Shown piece after piece: positions 10,739 through 22,140 of a stretch of 64,000 bases of DNA. Made by a program: the position numbers and the translations under genes. The notes below the pieces were generated by a model. It was not told where the DNA came from and did not search any database. It saw only the letters and a list, made by a program, of their open reading frames with translations. This stretch comes from Artemisia argyi (taxonomy: Eukaryota; Streptophyta; Magnoliopsida; Asterales; Asteraceae), in assembly GCA_030686995.1 (NCBI GenBank), contig CM060692.1, forward strand, positions 126,247,796 through 126,311,795, given 5' to 3'. Within the stretch, counting starts at the first letter, position 1. Every line of letters begins with the position of its first letter.

Positions 10739-13166
10739 ATCTCCCTCCAAGATATCGTCACACGTGAATGGTTACAATGAGACCTATAAATACATTAACA
10801 ATGTAAAATTACAACAATAGTAAACTATGTTGACGTTGTTGAAGCGCAGAGTCTCTGTAGTCTAGATACTGAGGCAGACTTGAAGTTCTCTCTTCCGACG
10901 ATCTCAGCGTTTGATCTTTGACACTGACGGCAAAGGTCTTTGTAGCTCTGAACTTCAACAGTAATGGTCTAGTTAGGTTATTACTCCCTCCTAACTTGTG
11001 AGCCTTTTCTTTCTTTTTCCTGTTCCTCCTGAACCGACAACCTCTTTCATCATGCAGCGGATAAAGTAGATTCAAAAGTGTAGGCACGTGGTTGTCGTTC
11101 AGGGAGCATCATGACAATATAACTCACATAAAATAGCACAGAAGGTTGGTAATACGCTCCGATGTACACACCATTAGTACTTCTTCGGTTCTAGTGTAAG
11201 CACAATTCCTTCGAACAACCAACGTACTAGAGATGAAACACTACTTCTTTTGGCATGTTCTTCTCCCTCCTGATTGTTGCGATTTATCAAAATCATCATA
11301 CTATTTTGTGTACATGCCATAATTACCCGTACTTTACCCTTCTGATGCAATATAGATAGACCATGAAAGCATATTTTGTGAGTATATGTCGCAAATGTAT
11401 ACTCTCAATACTATTCTCTCAAATCAACCTTTAAACGAACCTCATTGTAATTCACCGGCTACTAGTAATGACCACATATGGAGACAGCCCGATATGACCA
11501 GCTTCAAAAAAGAAGTAATCATCTCATCTTGTGACTTAACGCTTGTACGATAGATGTGACTTAATACCTATACTGAGCACTACAAGTAACTCCTTTAAGT
11601 ATGAGGTTGCACGAAATATTCGCCGTTTGAACAATCCACTACATCGTGTGACACTGAGTACTACAACGTAACTTCTTTAAGTGATAGCTATACTGTGAGC
11701 ACTACAACGTAACTCCTTACATCAGTAATAACTAGATTGTCAAGACTGAATTTTTTAATTTGCGCAGACAAGTTATCTTCAAAAGTCATGCATCCAACCA
11801 CCCCTAGACTTTGAGATAAATAAGTGCACTTGTTGTGATGCTACTTCAAAGTCAAATCAATAATACAGTGCAAAAACCCCGTAGTCATTTTTGTTGAACG
11901 AAACAATTCTAGCCGTGAACAATGTATCCCCGTGAAAATTTTCTAATACCAATATACCCTCTTAATACCAAATGTTATCAATAATACAATATCTAAAAAA
12001 TAAATTCAGATATTATATTTTGATATTTCCATGTATGCACAGTCCTTCAATTTCAGCCCATTTTAATTTAATTCTCATCCAGTCCACGTTGAATCTTTGT
12101 GACATACTTATGTAGCCCAAAAATTTAGATCGATCCAAAGCCTAAATCCAGGACATAACCTGATCAACTTCCACGAGCCCTAATCCAATTCACATGCTGA
12201 TAGATATAACGTTAACACACTCAGTTGACCTAAACCTATCCACACACTTATGTTATTTTGTCCGCCCCCATCTCTAATAGCTCTCTCACCAAATCTTATC
12301 TCCTCCACAAAGATAACTCATCCAAATCTGATCTCAAACTCCATCTTCTCCTCTTAACTAAAATCCATAGTTCGAGCCTTGTTTGATGTTTGGAGTTGGA
12401 ATAAAGAAGTTACTTTTTAAATGAGGAGGATGATACTAGATTTAGGTTATATGGATTTGATTTAGTTGTACACGGACTGATGATGTTTAATATTAACTGG
12501 AGTCATCACGAAAGTAGGTATTTGGTTTTTGGTCGAGTGGTCCTCTTCTCTTCATCTTCATTTCTTTTGCATTTATTTTCGAAAATTTTCTTGCAAAGAG
12601 ATTTCGATAATTTTCTTTCCATAACTTTTCGAAAACTGTACATAACTTTTCGAAAAACTGTTTCCGTAAATTTTCGAAAACTTTGAATCTAACTTTTCAA
12701 AAATTTGTTTAAACTTCTCAAAAAAATTAACTTTAGGAAAAAATTTAAACTTTTCGAAAGTTAAGGGTTTTGACTTTTCGAAACTTTCTTTACAAGAAAG
12801 TCCGACCTTTTCCGGCGATTATTCCGACCAAGAATTCTGGCCACCCTTTTTGCCCAGTTTCCAATGAGTTTTCCGATGACTTTCGACCATATAATGACCA
12901 TTTTTCACGGTTTGGTACAACATAAGTCACAAATGAGATAAGCTAAAAAAAACTGTTAACGAGGCAAACAAACCAACCAACATCAGTTTTTACGCAACCC
13001 AATGAATAAAGGCTTGATACTTTTTGTTGTTGACCAATTTTAGATACTGAAACTGTTTAGAAAACTGTTCCTACCAAAGATAAGAAAAAAATCAGATCGG
13101 AATATATGGGCGTAAAACAGCTTCAAACAAGGTACGAACCACAAAAATCAACAAAAAGAACACTAT
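10739..13166 (-). other. Non-coding interior of the non-autonomous element
   Basis: Starts with the polypurine tract (10,739-10,750). Further TCTCCCTCC runs lie near 10,985 and 11,270. The 10,750-12,000 part has TGTACACA and TGACACTGAGTACTAC phrases shared with 57,613-59,990. The 12,577-12,785 part is an array of TTTTCGAAAA-like motifs. A 92-codon minus frame (10,809-11,087) has no recognisable domain and is probably chance. Confidence 0.75.
12577..12785. repeat. TTCGAAAA motif array in the leader of the non-autonomous element
   Basis: Eight or so copies of (TT)TTCGAAAA or near variants in about 210 bp, for example at 12,577, 12,636, 12,651, 12,674 and 12,776. A denser array of the same motif occurs at 45,755-46,260. 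Confidence 0.7.
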
Positions 13167-13181
13167 AGCTCAGATGCCAAT
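13167..13181 (-). promoter_or_regulatory. Primer-binding site of the non-autonomous element
   Basis: Minus strand ATTGGCATCTGAGCT, adjacent to the 5' LTR. It resembles the initiator Met-tRNA-type PBS with two changes. Confidence 0.8.
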
Positions 13182-13498
13182 TGTAGGACCAAAAGTATGT
13201 ATGATTCATGTGGTTCGGGAGGTCTTGGTTTATCAAAGATGATGAAAGGATACATCTTTCTAGTGAGAGAAAGTAGAGAGAGGGTGGAGAAAAAAAGGAT
13301 CTTTTATTAATAAATGAAACAATACAAAACACTAATGATTTCCCACACCCCTCATGGAGAGTCATGAGGGGTATTTATAGGCTCATTACATAATAAGTTT
13401 GCCTAATGATCACTAATAGTCCCTGAAGTTACTACTAGCTACATATCTAGTCCATTTCACTTATGTGACGTTATCTTTATAAAATAGCAAGGCTAACA
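13182..13498 (-). repeat. 5' LTR of the non-autonomous element
   Basis: 317 bp, almost identical to 10,431-10,738 apart from a small indel near 13,290-13,330. The TATA box is at 13,371-13,381. Confidence 0.92.
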
Positions 13499-14631
13499 CG
13501 TCTAATGGAAACCCTATTAAGTATATATGTTGATGTATCTACGGCGTGACACCAAAATTTTTGTGGGATAGATTGTTCATTTAACATCATTCTAGTCATT
13601 TCTTGTAAAGACCTATTTTTTCTTTCTACTACCCCACTTGATTGCGGAGTACGTGGAGCGGAAAAGTTGTGAGATATTCCATTCTTATCACAAAATTTTC
13701 CGAATTGTACTTCGTTATCAAATTCCCTACAATGGTCCGTCCTAATTGATACTATAGAACATCCTAACTTATTTTGTATCATTTTACTAAATATCAAATT
13801 TTTCAAAGGCTTCGGTTTTATCACTTCAGAATTTAGTCCGCGTGTATCGTGAATAATCATCTACTATAACTAAGGTGTAATGATTGCCACCATAGCTCCA
13901 CACAGCGGATGGACCAAAAAGGTCCATATGAAGTAATTCTAAGCATCTAGTTGTGGATAACATATTTTTAGCTTTGTGACTAGCATGTGCTTGTTTTCCA
14001 ATTTTACAAGCATCATAAAAATGTTGATCATATCTTAGACTAGGTAAGTTTCTAACTAGTTCCTTAGAGGCTAAAGATTGTATTTGTTGCATGTTTGCAT
14101 GACCTAATCTCCTATGCCACAAAGTGGAGTTTTCATCTATAGTAGCTAGGCATATGTTATCTTCCGGTTTGTCTCCTAATTTCATAACATATATACCTCC
14201 TTTCCTAATTCCTCTACCTATAATTTTCTTATCCTTAATTATTTCACTATCTTTTTCGGTAAAGGTAACCCTACACTTATTATCACATATTTGGCCTATA
14301 CTAAGCAAGTTATAAGTTAGATTATCTACATGCTCGACATTTTCAATAGTTAGAGAGTCTTGAGAGATCGTACCTTTGCCTATAATTTTTCCACGACGAT
14401 CACTACCAAAAACAACATTACCTCCGTTGTATGCCTTATATGTAGAAAATAGCTTGCGATTCCCCGTCAGGTGTCTTGAGCATCAACTATCCTTTATCCA
14501 CTCATCGGGCTCCAAATCTACTCCTAGACATATTTCATCGGGTGTATGAGCCACGAAACATTTGTGCTTCATTGTTTCATTTTCGTCACTAGAAATTCTT
14601 CTTCGGGTGATTTCCCTTTTATCTTGTGCTT
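13499..14631 (-). pseudogene. copia pol 5' half: protease and integrase (broken)
   Basis: On the minus strand from 14,631 the frame passes a protease active-site region near 14,480 where the DSG signature is broken (Gly codon now TGA). It continues to 14,308-13,826 with the GAG-pre-integrase / HHCC zinc region (LWHRRLGHANMQQIQSLASK) and the first catalytic Asp (LLHMDLFGPS). A frameshift with some loss near 13,855 removes sequence after DDYSRYT. The second Asp lies in SIRTDHCREF. The region with PQSSGVVERKN, including the catalytic Glu, runs up to the nested-element junction at 13,499. The zinc-binding C-x2-C is degraded (YDACK). The order protease then integrase before RT confirms copia. Confidence 0.9.
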
Positions 14632-15237
14632 TTAGTCGCTTCTTAATAAATTCTTGAATTCTTTAACGACCTTTGCATATTCTTCATCTTCACTTTTGGA
14701 ACTATAATAGTCATCATCATTATGTTCGATTATTGACTTTGTACACCCTTCTTGTTTGCTCTTGGTATGACTCATGGGGTTTTCGTCATTATTACCTACA
14801 CATGCAAAATTTGAACTAGTAGTACTTGTACTCATTTCAACTAAATACTTATCTACTATACTTTGATTTTCAACAATTTTATATATTAAATTTTCTTTGG
14901 CTTGACATTTCTCTTGATGAAAATTTAAAAGACTTTTCCACATACCATTTGCCATTTGACAAAAAAATAATCTTTCATATTCAATATTTGGTAAAGCTTT
15001 GTATATAATCATTTTAGCAATATCATTTTTATCAAGCACTATTTTGAAATAATTATCATGTTTTTCAAAAGTGGTTTTTGTTGATTGAAAATTACCAATT
15101 GAAATGACATGCCAAAGATCATCATCTATTAATTTCACATAACTTTCGAATCGATTTTTCCATTCAAGAAAACTTGTATTTTCAAAATATGGTAGTTTAA
15201 ATGTCATGTTCCCTTCTAAATATTTTTCTGATTCCAT
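14632..15237 (-). pseudogene. copia Gag, internally deleted
   Basis: A 201-codon minus frame starts at ATG 15,237, only 69 bp from the 5' LTR. The N-terminal part (FKLPYFENTSFLEWKNRFES, then DDDLWHVISIGNF and NDIAKMIIYKALPNIEYERL) resembles the DUF4219/UBN2-type Gag domain of copia elements, which builds the virus-like particle. It then jumps at NFHQEKCQ to a charged tail with acidic runs. The second half of UBN2 and the CCHC zinc knuckle are missing. This is short against the several hundred residues usual for Sirevirus Gag, so an internal deletion is likely. Confidence 0.8.
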
Positions 15238-15291
15238 AGATCGATTTCAAGTTTTAAAATACAATTTATTTTAAAAATCTTGTTTAACGTA

Positions 15292-15305
15292 GCTCTGATG
15301 CCAAT
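15292..15305 (-). promoter_or_regulatory. Primer-binding site of the copia element
   Basis: Minus strand ATTGGCATCAGAGC, abutting the 5' LTR at 15,306. It matches the plant initiator Met-tRNA PBS (TGGTATCAGAGC) with one change. This fixes the minus orientation. Confidence 0.9.
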
Positions 15306-16536
15306 TGTGGAAAACTAGAAGGGGGGTTGAATAGTTTTATGTCAATTTTTATTTTATAAAAACTTTGTTTGCAAAATAATCGATTCAAGTTTTATGTGAG
15401 ATCAATAAACAACACTTATATAAACTAATATCTACAAAATGAAATGACAACAATATAAGTAAATAAGTAAAGAGATAGAGATGGAAAGATCGTACCACAA
15501 GACAAAGGATTTATAGTGGTTCGGTTACGAAGCACCTCTTCGCCCTACTCCACTCCCCGAGCACCTAACTCGAGAGTTTTGTTCACTACGTCAACAAGCT
15601 ACCTTATGGCGGAGAAAACCTTATACAACTTTTGCTTACACCAATTTACGACACTAAGCTAAATGTCGAGTCCTAATAGTAGATAGAACCAATCTCACAC
15701 CACTACATACCTTCTTCACAACTTATGCACACCACTACTACTACATAATTTCACTACTTCTCTTTCACAACACTACTTCTACTTCTACCCAACACAACTA
15801 CTTCTATTCACAAATACTAACACACCTAGATCTATCTATTACACAACTTCTACACCTTTACAATATACACAAGCCTACAATACTTCTTAACAAGATGTTG
15901 GAGGAGTATTCTTCTCTTGCACTTTGAATGTTGAAGGATTGGATCACTTGAAACAAGAACTAATATGTTTATGATCAAAGGATTTAGGAAGATGATTTGA
16001 GGGAATTAGAACAAAAAGTTTTAGTGCAAAAGGTGAGGAAAAACTTCAGATTTGAACTAGTATTTATAGGCAAAGAAATCTGATACGGAGCATATGCCGG
16101 CCCCCTTAAAATTAAGGGGGCCGCCCCTTATAATTAAGGGGGCCGCCCATATGAAAACGGCCAGATTCTTTGTCTTTTTCTGGGGAAAGTTTATTTGGTG
16201 AAAATTTAACTGAATTTGGTTAAAAATTTGAATTCATATATTTATTATCAAATAAACATTTTCTTTAATTACCAAAAGTGTTTTTCTTAAATATATAAAT
16301 GTTTACACCATTTTATATAATTTGTAATTAGTAAATAAACCTTCCTTTGATCATAAAATGTATTAGGCACTTGTTTATTCATACCTTAAGTGAATTAGTT
16401 GGATATAATGATATTTTGTCACTAAATACTTATTTACGTAATGATTTTACGTTAATGATTTTAGATTTTGTGATCGTCAAAACATAGGGATATCGAAAAA
16501 TATTAATAACGTTTTTACGCATTATTTATATCAACA
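15306..16536 (-). repeat. 5' LTR of the copia element
   Basis: 1,231 bp, TG...CA, the partner of 5,413-6,650. It holds the promoter: TATA box at 16,060-16,070 and, 25-95 bp upstream of it on the minus strand, the GC-rich palindromic module (16,096-16,164). Confidence 0.95.
16060..16070 (-). promoter_or_regulatory. TATA box of the copia 5' LTR
   Basis: Minus strand CCTATAAATAC, identical in the other LTR. It is the probable core promoter of the element's genomic RNA. Confidence 0.65.
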
Positions 16537-16541
16537 AACTA

Positions 16542-16632
16542 TACTATCCACGTAGCATTGACTCTAGGCAGTTTGACTTTGTTGACCAAATCACTTGGTC
16601 AATTTAGTTGACCGTTTAGGCTCAATCAGTCA
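16542..16632 (+). repeat. Terminal piece of the Tat/Athila-like 3' LTR
   Basis: These 91 bp lie between the copia target duplication and the point where the minus-strand gypsy RT frame becomes recognisable again (about 16,633). They end in CAGTCA, fitting a TG...CA LTR that started at 1,295. The boundary is inferred from the RT frame, as the other LTR is off the window. Confidence 0.5.
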
Positions 16633-18916
16633 GTATAGCCCTTAAGTGTTATGCGTGCTCTTCCTTACTACATGAATAGATAAGGATATAATCGATGAAT
16701 ACAATCACAAACTTGTCCAAATAGGGTTTGCACACTCGGTTCATTAAATCCATAAATACAGCGAGTGCATTTGTTAGACCGAATGGCATTACTTGGAATT
16801 CGTAGTGGCCGTATCTTGTCCTGAAAGCCATCTTAGGGTTATCTTCTTCCCTAACTCTCAGTTGGTGATAGCCCGATCTTAAATCAATCTTTGAGTAAAC
16901 ACTCGATCCTTGCAGTTGATCAAACAAATCGTCAATCCTTGGTAACGGATATCGATTCTTCTCAGTAAGTTTGTTCAACTCACGATAATCGATATACAAC
17001 CGCAAGGTTCCATCCTTCTTCTTTACAAATAACACTGGTGCTCCCTATGGTGACGAACTTGGGCGAATAAATCCTTTATCCGATAATTCCTGCAATTGCT
17101 CAGATTACTCCTTCATTTCCGACGGTGCTAGCCTATAGGGTGCTCGTGCTAGGGGTGCTGCTCCTGGCACCAAGTCAATTTGAAATTCCACTTGACGTGC
17201 TGGCGGAAGGCTAGGTAGGTCCTCAGGAAATACCTCAGGAAAGTCCTTGACTGATGGCACATCCCCAAGTCGCGTCTCGTCCAACTTTTTCTCGGTGACT
17301 TAAGCCAAAAAGGCTTGACATCCTCGTTCGATGTACTTCACTACTTTGACCCAAGAAATGATGCTTAGACGTGTTTTACTTCATTCACCACGAACAAATA
17401 GGGTTTCATTTTTAAGAGGGATGTGAACGACTTTTTCGTCACAAATTATTTTAGCGCGGTTCTTGGATAGCCAATCCATTCCTATGACAACATCGAAACT
17501 ACCAAGTCTAATGGGCATAAGGTCTATGATGAAAGGTGTGTTTAGTAGGCGTAGGGTGCAACCTCAGAGTATGGTGTTAGTGCTCACTAGCTTTCCATCG
17601 GCTAGTTCAATTTCGTATGTGGTGTCTAGTTTGGTTGGTGTAATATTAAGTAGAGGTGCAAGAGAAACAGATACGAAACTTTGATCGGCTCCGAAATCAA
17701 ATAAAACTTTAACAAGGCGGTTGTTAAGAAGGAACGTACCCGTGACTACGTTCGGATTGTGCTGAGTGTTTCCTTCTCCCAGCACGTACACTCTTCCTCG
17801 TGCATTGTTGTCCTTGTTTGGGCACTGACGCCTGTAGTGTCCTTTCTCTCCATAAGCATGGCATATTACAGCCACGGGTTGCAAGTTAGCTCCTGTAGCT
17901 TTGTAATCTTGTGTCTTATGACCAGTCCTGGAACATTTTCCACACTTAGCATAATAGAGTCCAGTGTGGTGCAATTTACACTTGTTGCAGAATGGGGCAG
18001 GTCCAGCATACCCAGCATTCCTGACTGGTGCGGCGACATAAGCTTTGGCAGCTTCCTGTCGTCGATTTTGTTGGTTGTGGTGAGTGTTTCTGTCATGGTG
18101 ATAGTTATGGTTGGGGTTACGGTTGTTGTTGTTGTTGCTGTTGTTGTTATTGTTGTTTGTCTTCTGATCATCAAACTTCCTTTTGTGATCATTGTTTCCC
18201 TGAGCAGAGTTACGCTTAATCTCCCGGTCTAGCAGTCTTTGGGCAATAGTCATTGCTTCTTCCAAAGATTGAGGCTTTGACAAGGTGATGTTTCCCTCAA
18301 TGCTCCTAGGTAATCCCTCAATGTACCTTTCCAACAACTTTTCCAAATTGGGAACCTTCGAAGGGCAAAGTGTAGCAAGCTCCTGAAATCTCATACCATA
18401 AGCCCTGAGATCATTCCCTTTCACGACCAATAGGTGCAACTCATCTTATAGTTTCTTAATCTCTCCTCTTGGATAGAACTTCTTCAACATCTTTTCCTTA
18501 AAGTCAGCCCAGGTGATCTGATAGGCTTCCTCCACACCTATCTTCTGGGCAGTTGCGTTCCACCAAGACAACACGTCTTCTAGCAATGTTCCAGTAGCAA
18601 ACGAGACTCTGTTTTTATTGGCACAACCGCTCCTCACAAACACAGTTTCAGTTCGCTCAAACCATCGAGCAAGTTTTGTCACTCCTTCAATACCTTCGAA
18701 TCGAGATGGATTACAAGCTATGAAGTCCTTATAGGTACATTTCCGAGACACAGAGGACTCGCTTTCTACAGTGGGTCAGTTGTTGCTACTTGATCGCGCC
18801 ATTGCGGCAGCTTGCCCTTCCAAAGCTGCAGCAACACTGTCGGCAACCAATTTCTTGATAGCAGCTTGAGTCATAGCGGGTGATGCGGTGGTAGTTGCGG
18901 TTTTCCTATGGGCCAT
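16633..18916 (-). pseudogene. Ty3/gypsy Gag-protease-RT, one frame with scattered stops
   Basis: A single minus frame starts at ATG 18,916 (MAHRKTATT) and runs 2.28 kb with no frameshift but about eight or nine in-frame stops, for example near 18,777, 18,443, 17,561 and 17,047. Gag: CNPSRFEGIEGVTKLARWF, WADFKEKMLKKFYP, then an Asn/His-rich basic stretch. Two knuckles follow, the first degraded, the second CHAYGEKGHYRRQC. Protease: LFDFGADQSFVS, where the catalytic DSGA has become [59 protein letters not shown], then [13 protein letters not shown], in which the second catalytic Asp of the usual DD pair is Tyr. The product would be inactive even if read through. It ends at 16,633 where the Tat/Athila-like LTR abuts. 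Confidence 0.93.
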
Positions 18917-19308
18917 ATCTCTATAAAATCACAAGTGTATAAGTAAGAATCCCAAACATTGATCAATAATAAGAGAAATAATGTAACCAAGCACATAATG
19001 GTCGAGATCATCACAAAATACATCACAATCACACCATGAATATATACATCAACATAAACCATATCATCCATAAATAACCATCACGACATGTAACAACACA
19101 CATGGAAATTATAATGAATCTCAATATGGGAGCATAACATAAGATCAAACAACCAAAACATCATAAATCAATATCAGTATAGTACAATAATAACCAACAC
19201 AAAGTTTTAATAATTTGAATTCATTGTTACAAAACAACAAGATACAACATTAGTAATGCCGCACAGGGCAAGTTAAGATGTCTCTGAATGTTATGATACG
19301 TCATAGAT
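18917..19308 (-). other. Spacer between upstream ORF and gag
   Basis: 392 bp of AT-rich sequence with ATCATCAC/CATAAACC-type simple sequence. No ORF in register with either neighbour and no domain seen. It separates the upstream ORF from the Gag ATG at 18,916. Confidence 0.6.
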
Positions 19309-20727
19309 CTATGAAGCTCCAGGTGCGCCTCCTGATCTCCTCTCCAGCTCTTGAATGATCCTGATCATCTCCAACATCTCTAGATCTCTAGCTCTCTCTC
19401 TAGCCTGGACCTCCTCAAGCGTGACTAATAGAGTGTGGATAGTAGCACTAGATGCTGCCAGCTCCTGGGTCTGATGCTCCAACATCTATTGTGTGATGAC
19501 CGCAATCTCTCTCAGATCCTCCATCTCGTGTCTCTTCATGGATAGTAGCACTAGATGCTGCCAGCTCCTGGGTCTGATGCTCCAACATCTGTTGTGTGAT
19601 ATGTCCTCTATAACACTCAATAGCTCATCAAGGCGATCCTCATGTCTAACCAATCTAGCAGCCAGTAAAGGGATGGTATGGTGTATCGGCTCCCCAGTGA
19701 CTGGTAACACAGCTGAGGAGCTCTCTCCAAGCTCAGCAGCCCTAGGTGATCCCTCAATAAACCTCCAACGACGAATGCACTCTAACAAGAACGACCATCG
19801 GCGGGCATCAACCATCCTATGAATGCTAGGTGAAGTAGTGGTCTCAGTAGGAACAGATGACGGTGATGGAATAGGAGATAAAGTAGGTGATGGTGTCAGC
19901 ACAGTAGTAGTCTGAGAGTAGAAAACCATAGGTGGTGGTATGGGTGGTAAAACCTCAGAAGAGTGGGGTGCGGTGTAAGTAGGCAGCATGTAAGGATGTG
20001 GCTCAGGTAATGGTGATATAGGTGATGGTGACAGAGATGGTGAAGGTGCTGGTGATAACACAGGTGTCAACACAGGTACAGGTGGAAGTACAGGTGTGGG
20101 TGATGGCACAATAGAAGTAGGTAAAAAACAGACTCGTTTCCGAGCCGTACACTTGTGGGTGAAGCTATCATCATGGTATCGGAAAAGCTCTCCAAAAGGC
20201 TCAAGATCAAAAGGCTCAAGGGTCCTCACTCGCTTGCATCGACGAGTCGGTGCAGGCGGGGATGGTAGTAGGATAGATGCAGCAGTGTCAGAAGTATCTG
20301 AGTCAGGAGACTCGTCATCAGCATCTGAACCACAATGGTGACTAGCAGGTGGTGTAGGACAGTCATCAGCCGCAAGAAACTGCTGAGACGTGAGATACTG
20401 ATCATACAGGTACTGATCGTGTGTCATAGGTCCACAGACAGGATGGAAAAGTGGCTGCACAGCAAAAGAATCAACGGGTGTCGAAGCAACCTCACCCTCC
20501 TCGAAGGGCTCAGTCTCTGCAGATGTGTTCCCAGACGGAACAGTAGATGGAATGACAGGTGATACTGGTAAGGTGTCATGGGTATCAGGGGAGTCATGGG
20601 TGTCTCGGGTGTCGTGGGTGTCATAGTCAGATAGGTCAATGGTAGGAAAGGAGGATGATGCCGGCATGACGTCATCGCTGTCAGACAAGATAATAACCGG
20701 AGGCGACATGGTACTGTAATATCCCAA
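19309..20727 (-). pseudogene. Upstream ORF (ORF1) of the gypsy element, Pro/Ser-rich with C-terminal coiled coil
   Basis: ATG at 20,727 opens 413 codons to a TAG at 19,486-19,488. The same frame continues 59 codons to the TAG at 19,309-19,311. N-terminus: PPVIILSDSDD followed by acidic HDTxDT repeats. Middle: a basic patch (RRCKRVRT, later CTARKRVCFLPT), then about 90 residues of Pro/Ser repeats. C-terminus: RRWSFLLECIRRWRFIEGS, and a heptad-like coiled coil (residues QARERARDLEMLEMIRIIQE). A duplication of about 61 bp at an offset of 103 bp (19,437 and 19,540) shifts the frame and carries the TAG: one copy has CAG, the other TAG. Similar ORFs precede Gag in Asteraceae gypsy elements, from memory. 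Function unknown. Confidence 0.75.
19437..19600 (-). repeat. 103-bp-offset tandem duplication inside ORF1
   Basis: The 61-bp segment beginning GGATAGTAGCACTAGATGC at 19,437 recurs at 19,540 with one base difference (CTATTG against CTGTTG, the stop-creating change). The offset of 103 is not a multiple of 3, so it shifts the frame. Confidence 0.9.
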
Positions 20728-20943
20728 AAATAATAATATAAGTCATTTAGTCTACATAATGCTACATGCACAGTGATCATGGTGTCATAGTGAACTTAGT
20801 GCAATGGGTGCTAAAAATCAAACCTTAAAATATGATGTTGACAAGCGCTGGCACGGAGGGCACTTTGGTGATAAATAGTTATGTTTAGAAATCTGGTGTG
20901 GTTATAGTCCAATGTTTTGAAAATCATTTGGTTCTCTATAACC

Positions 20944-20961
20944 ATGGCTCTGATGCCAATC
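20944..20961 (-). promoter_or_regulatory. Primer-binding site of the gypsy element
   Basis: Minus strand GATTGGCATCAGAGCCAT, one base from the LTR end. It matches the initiator Met-tRNA PBS with one change. Confidence 0.9.
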
Positions 20962-22051
20962 TGTAACAACCCAAAAATTTGATATGCAGCGGAAGTCTAA
21001 TCGGGGTCATTATAGTTTAGAACACAGTCATACTTATAGAAACAATTCAAAAGGTAGTCGATATCATTCTATGAAAACTCAAAGTATTCAGAGTTACAAA
21101 AATTTTTCCAAATGTTAATTGTCTCACAAAAGAGATAATGAGTTTGAAAAGAATGATATAATTATTGAGATAAAAGGGAGGTCCTGTGTGCCCTTTTTGC
21201 CAGCTCCGTGCCATCATGCCGCTAGTTTCCTGAGATAAACATGCTAAAAAGTCAACACAACGGTTGAGTGAATCCATAGTAGTTTCAATTAGTAATAGTG
21301 TGAACACAAGTAAAATATTTTGAAATAAACAAGCCAAGATAGATCGGTCTCGACTAAACTGGTGTCATATTGCTCCTAAGCCTCATGAAGCTCAAGCCTT
21401 AACATCGTATCGAAATATCATAAAGATAAAAATCACCTACACCACGGGGGATGTAGATAACAAAGGGGCCCTCGGTGATGGAAATGTACTCGATTTCCAT
21501 GGTACTTCAAATATAGCACACCTCCTGCCAAATGATCACTTTGACAGAGATGGGTTGTCGTTCCAATAGATCTATTAGCTATATTCGTGCACACTCGCAA
21601 GTGATTAAGGTTCATGATATGAGGGACTTGTAGTACGGGTGTCAACTTAGGCAATATCAGATAGTAATAGCATACTGAAAAATACTTGTGTTCGGTTTAT
21701 AGCACGTATCTCCCCTCGGGGTTTAAAAACAATTAAAAATGTGGGACCATGAACTCACCTGACGGGTGTGTGTGAATCACAACGGGGCTCAAAGGTGACG
21801 GTGTATTGCTACGACTAGCAAAAAAAAATCCTCCGACTTGCGACATATATTGATGTGATATATACATTACCATCGGTGTTTCAGATTCGATGCGTAAATG
21901 ACATGTGTTATGTCTCGAGTACGGTGATATCGATTCGGGTGTCTTAAATATTCCAAAATAACTTTATAGTTATTTATAACGTTGATACGAACTGGTGATC
22001 AATAAGTGTTAATTTATCCATTATAATGACGTTAATAAAAATATTTATTTG

Positions 22052-22140
<89 letters not shown>

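Larger units (their letters stand above)
10431..13498 (-). mobile_element. 3.07-kb non-autonomous copia-type LTR element, no coding region
   Basis: Direct LTRs of 308 bp (10,431-10,738) and 317 bp (13,182-13,498) run TGTAGGACC...GGCTAACA. The target duplication CGTCT is perfect at 10,426-10,430 and 13,499-13,503. A Met-type PBS (minus ATTGGCATCTGAGC) abuts the right LTR and a polypurine tract (minus GGAGGGAGAT) abuts the left, so the element is on the minus strand. The 2.44-kb interior has no pol motif in any frame. Parts of it resemble the non-coding region at 57,613-59,990, including TGTGACACTGAGTACTAC. This suggests a deletion derivative of a Sirevirus-like family mobilised in trans. It sits in the integrase coding region of the surrounding copia element. 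Confidence 0.92.
5413..16536 (-). mobile_element. Complete Ty1/copia LTR retrotransposon (Sirevirus-like), with a nested insertion
   Basis: Two near-identical LTRs (5,413-6,650 and 15,306-16,536) bound the element. It is flanked by a perfect 5-bp target duplication AACTA at 5,408-5,412 and 16,537-16,541. Its ends are TG...CA. On the minus strand the order is 5' LTR (right), Met-tRNA-type PBS, gag, protease, integrase, RT, RNase H, a 1.77-kb non-coding stretch, a polypurine tract, and 3' LTR (left). This PR-IN-RT-RH order is diagnostic of copia. Without the nested element at 10,431-13,498 it is about 8.05 kb. Frameshifts and stops make it non-autonomous now. The multiple polypurine tracts and LTR palindromes fit the Sirevirus lineage, which I infer rather than show by phylogeny. 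Confidence 0.95.

Noticed and set aside
15292..15305. Met-tRNA-like sequences considered as tRNA genes
   Set aside because: Only the 3'-end complement is present; these are primer-binding sites with no tRNA body.
17759..18232. 157-codon plus frame that looks hydrophobic, like a membrane protein
   Set aside because: It is antisense to the Asn/His-rich Gag coding region; the Val-rich stretch is the complement of AAC/AAT codons.
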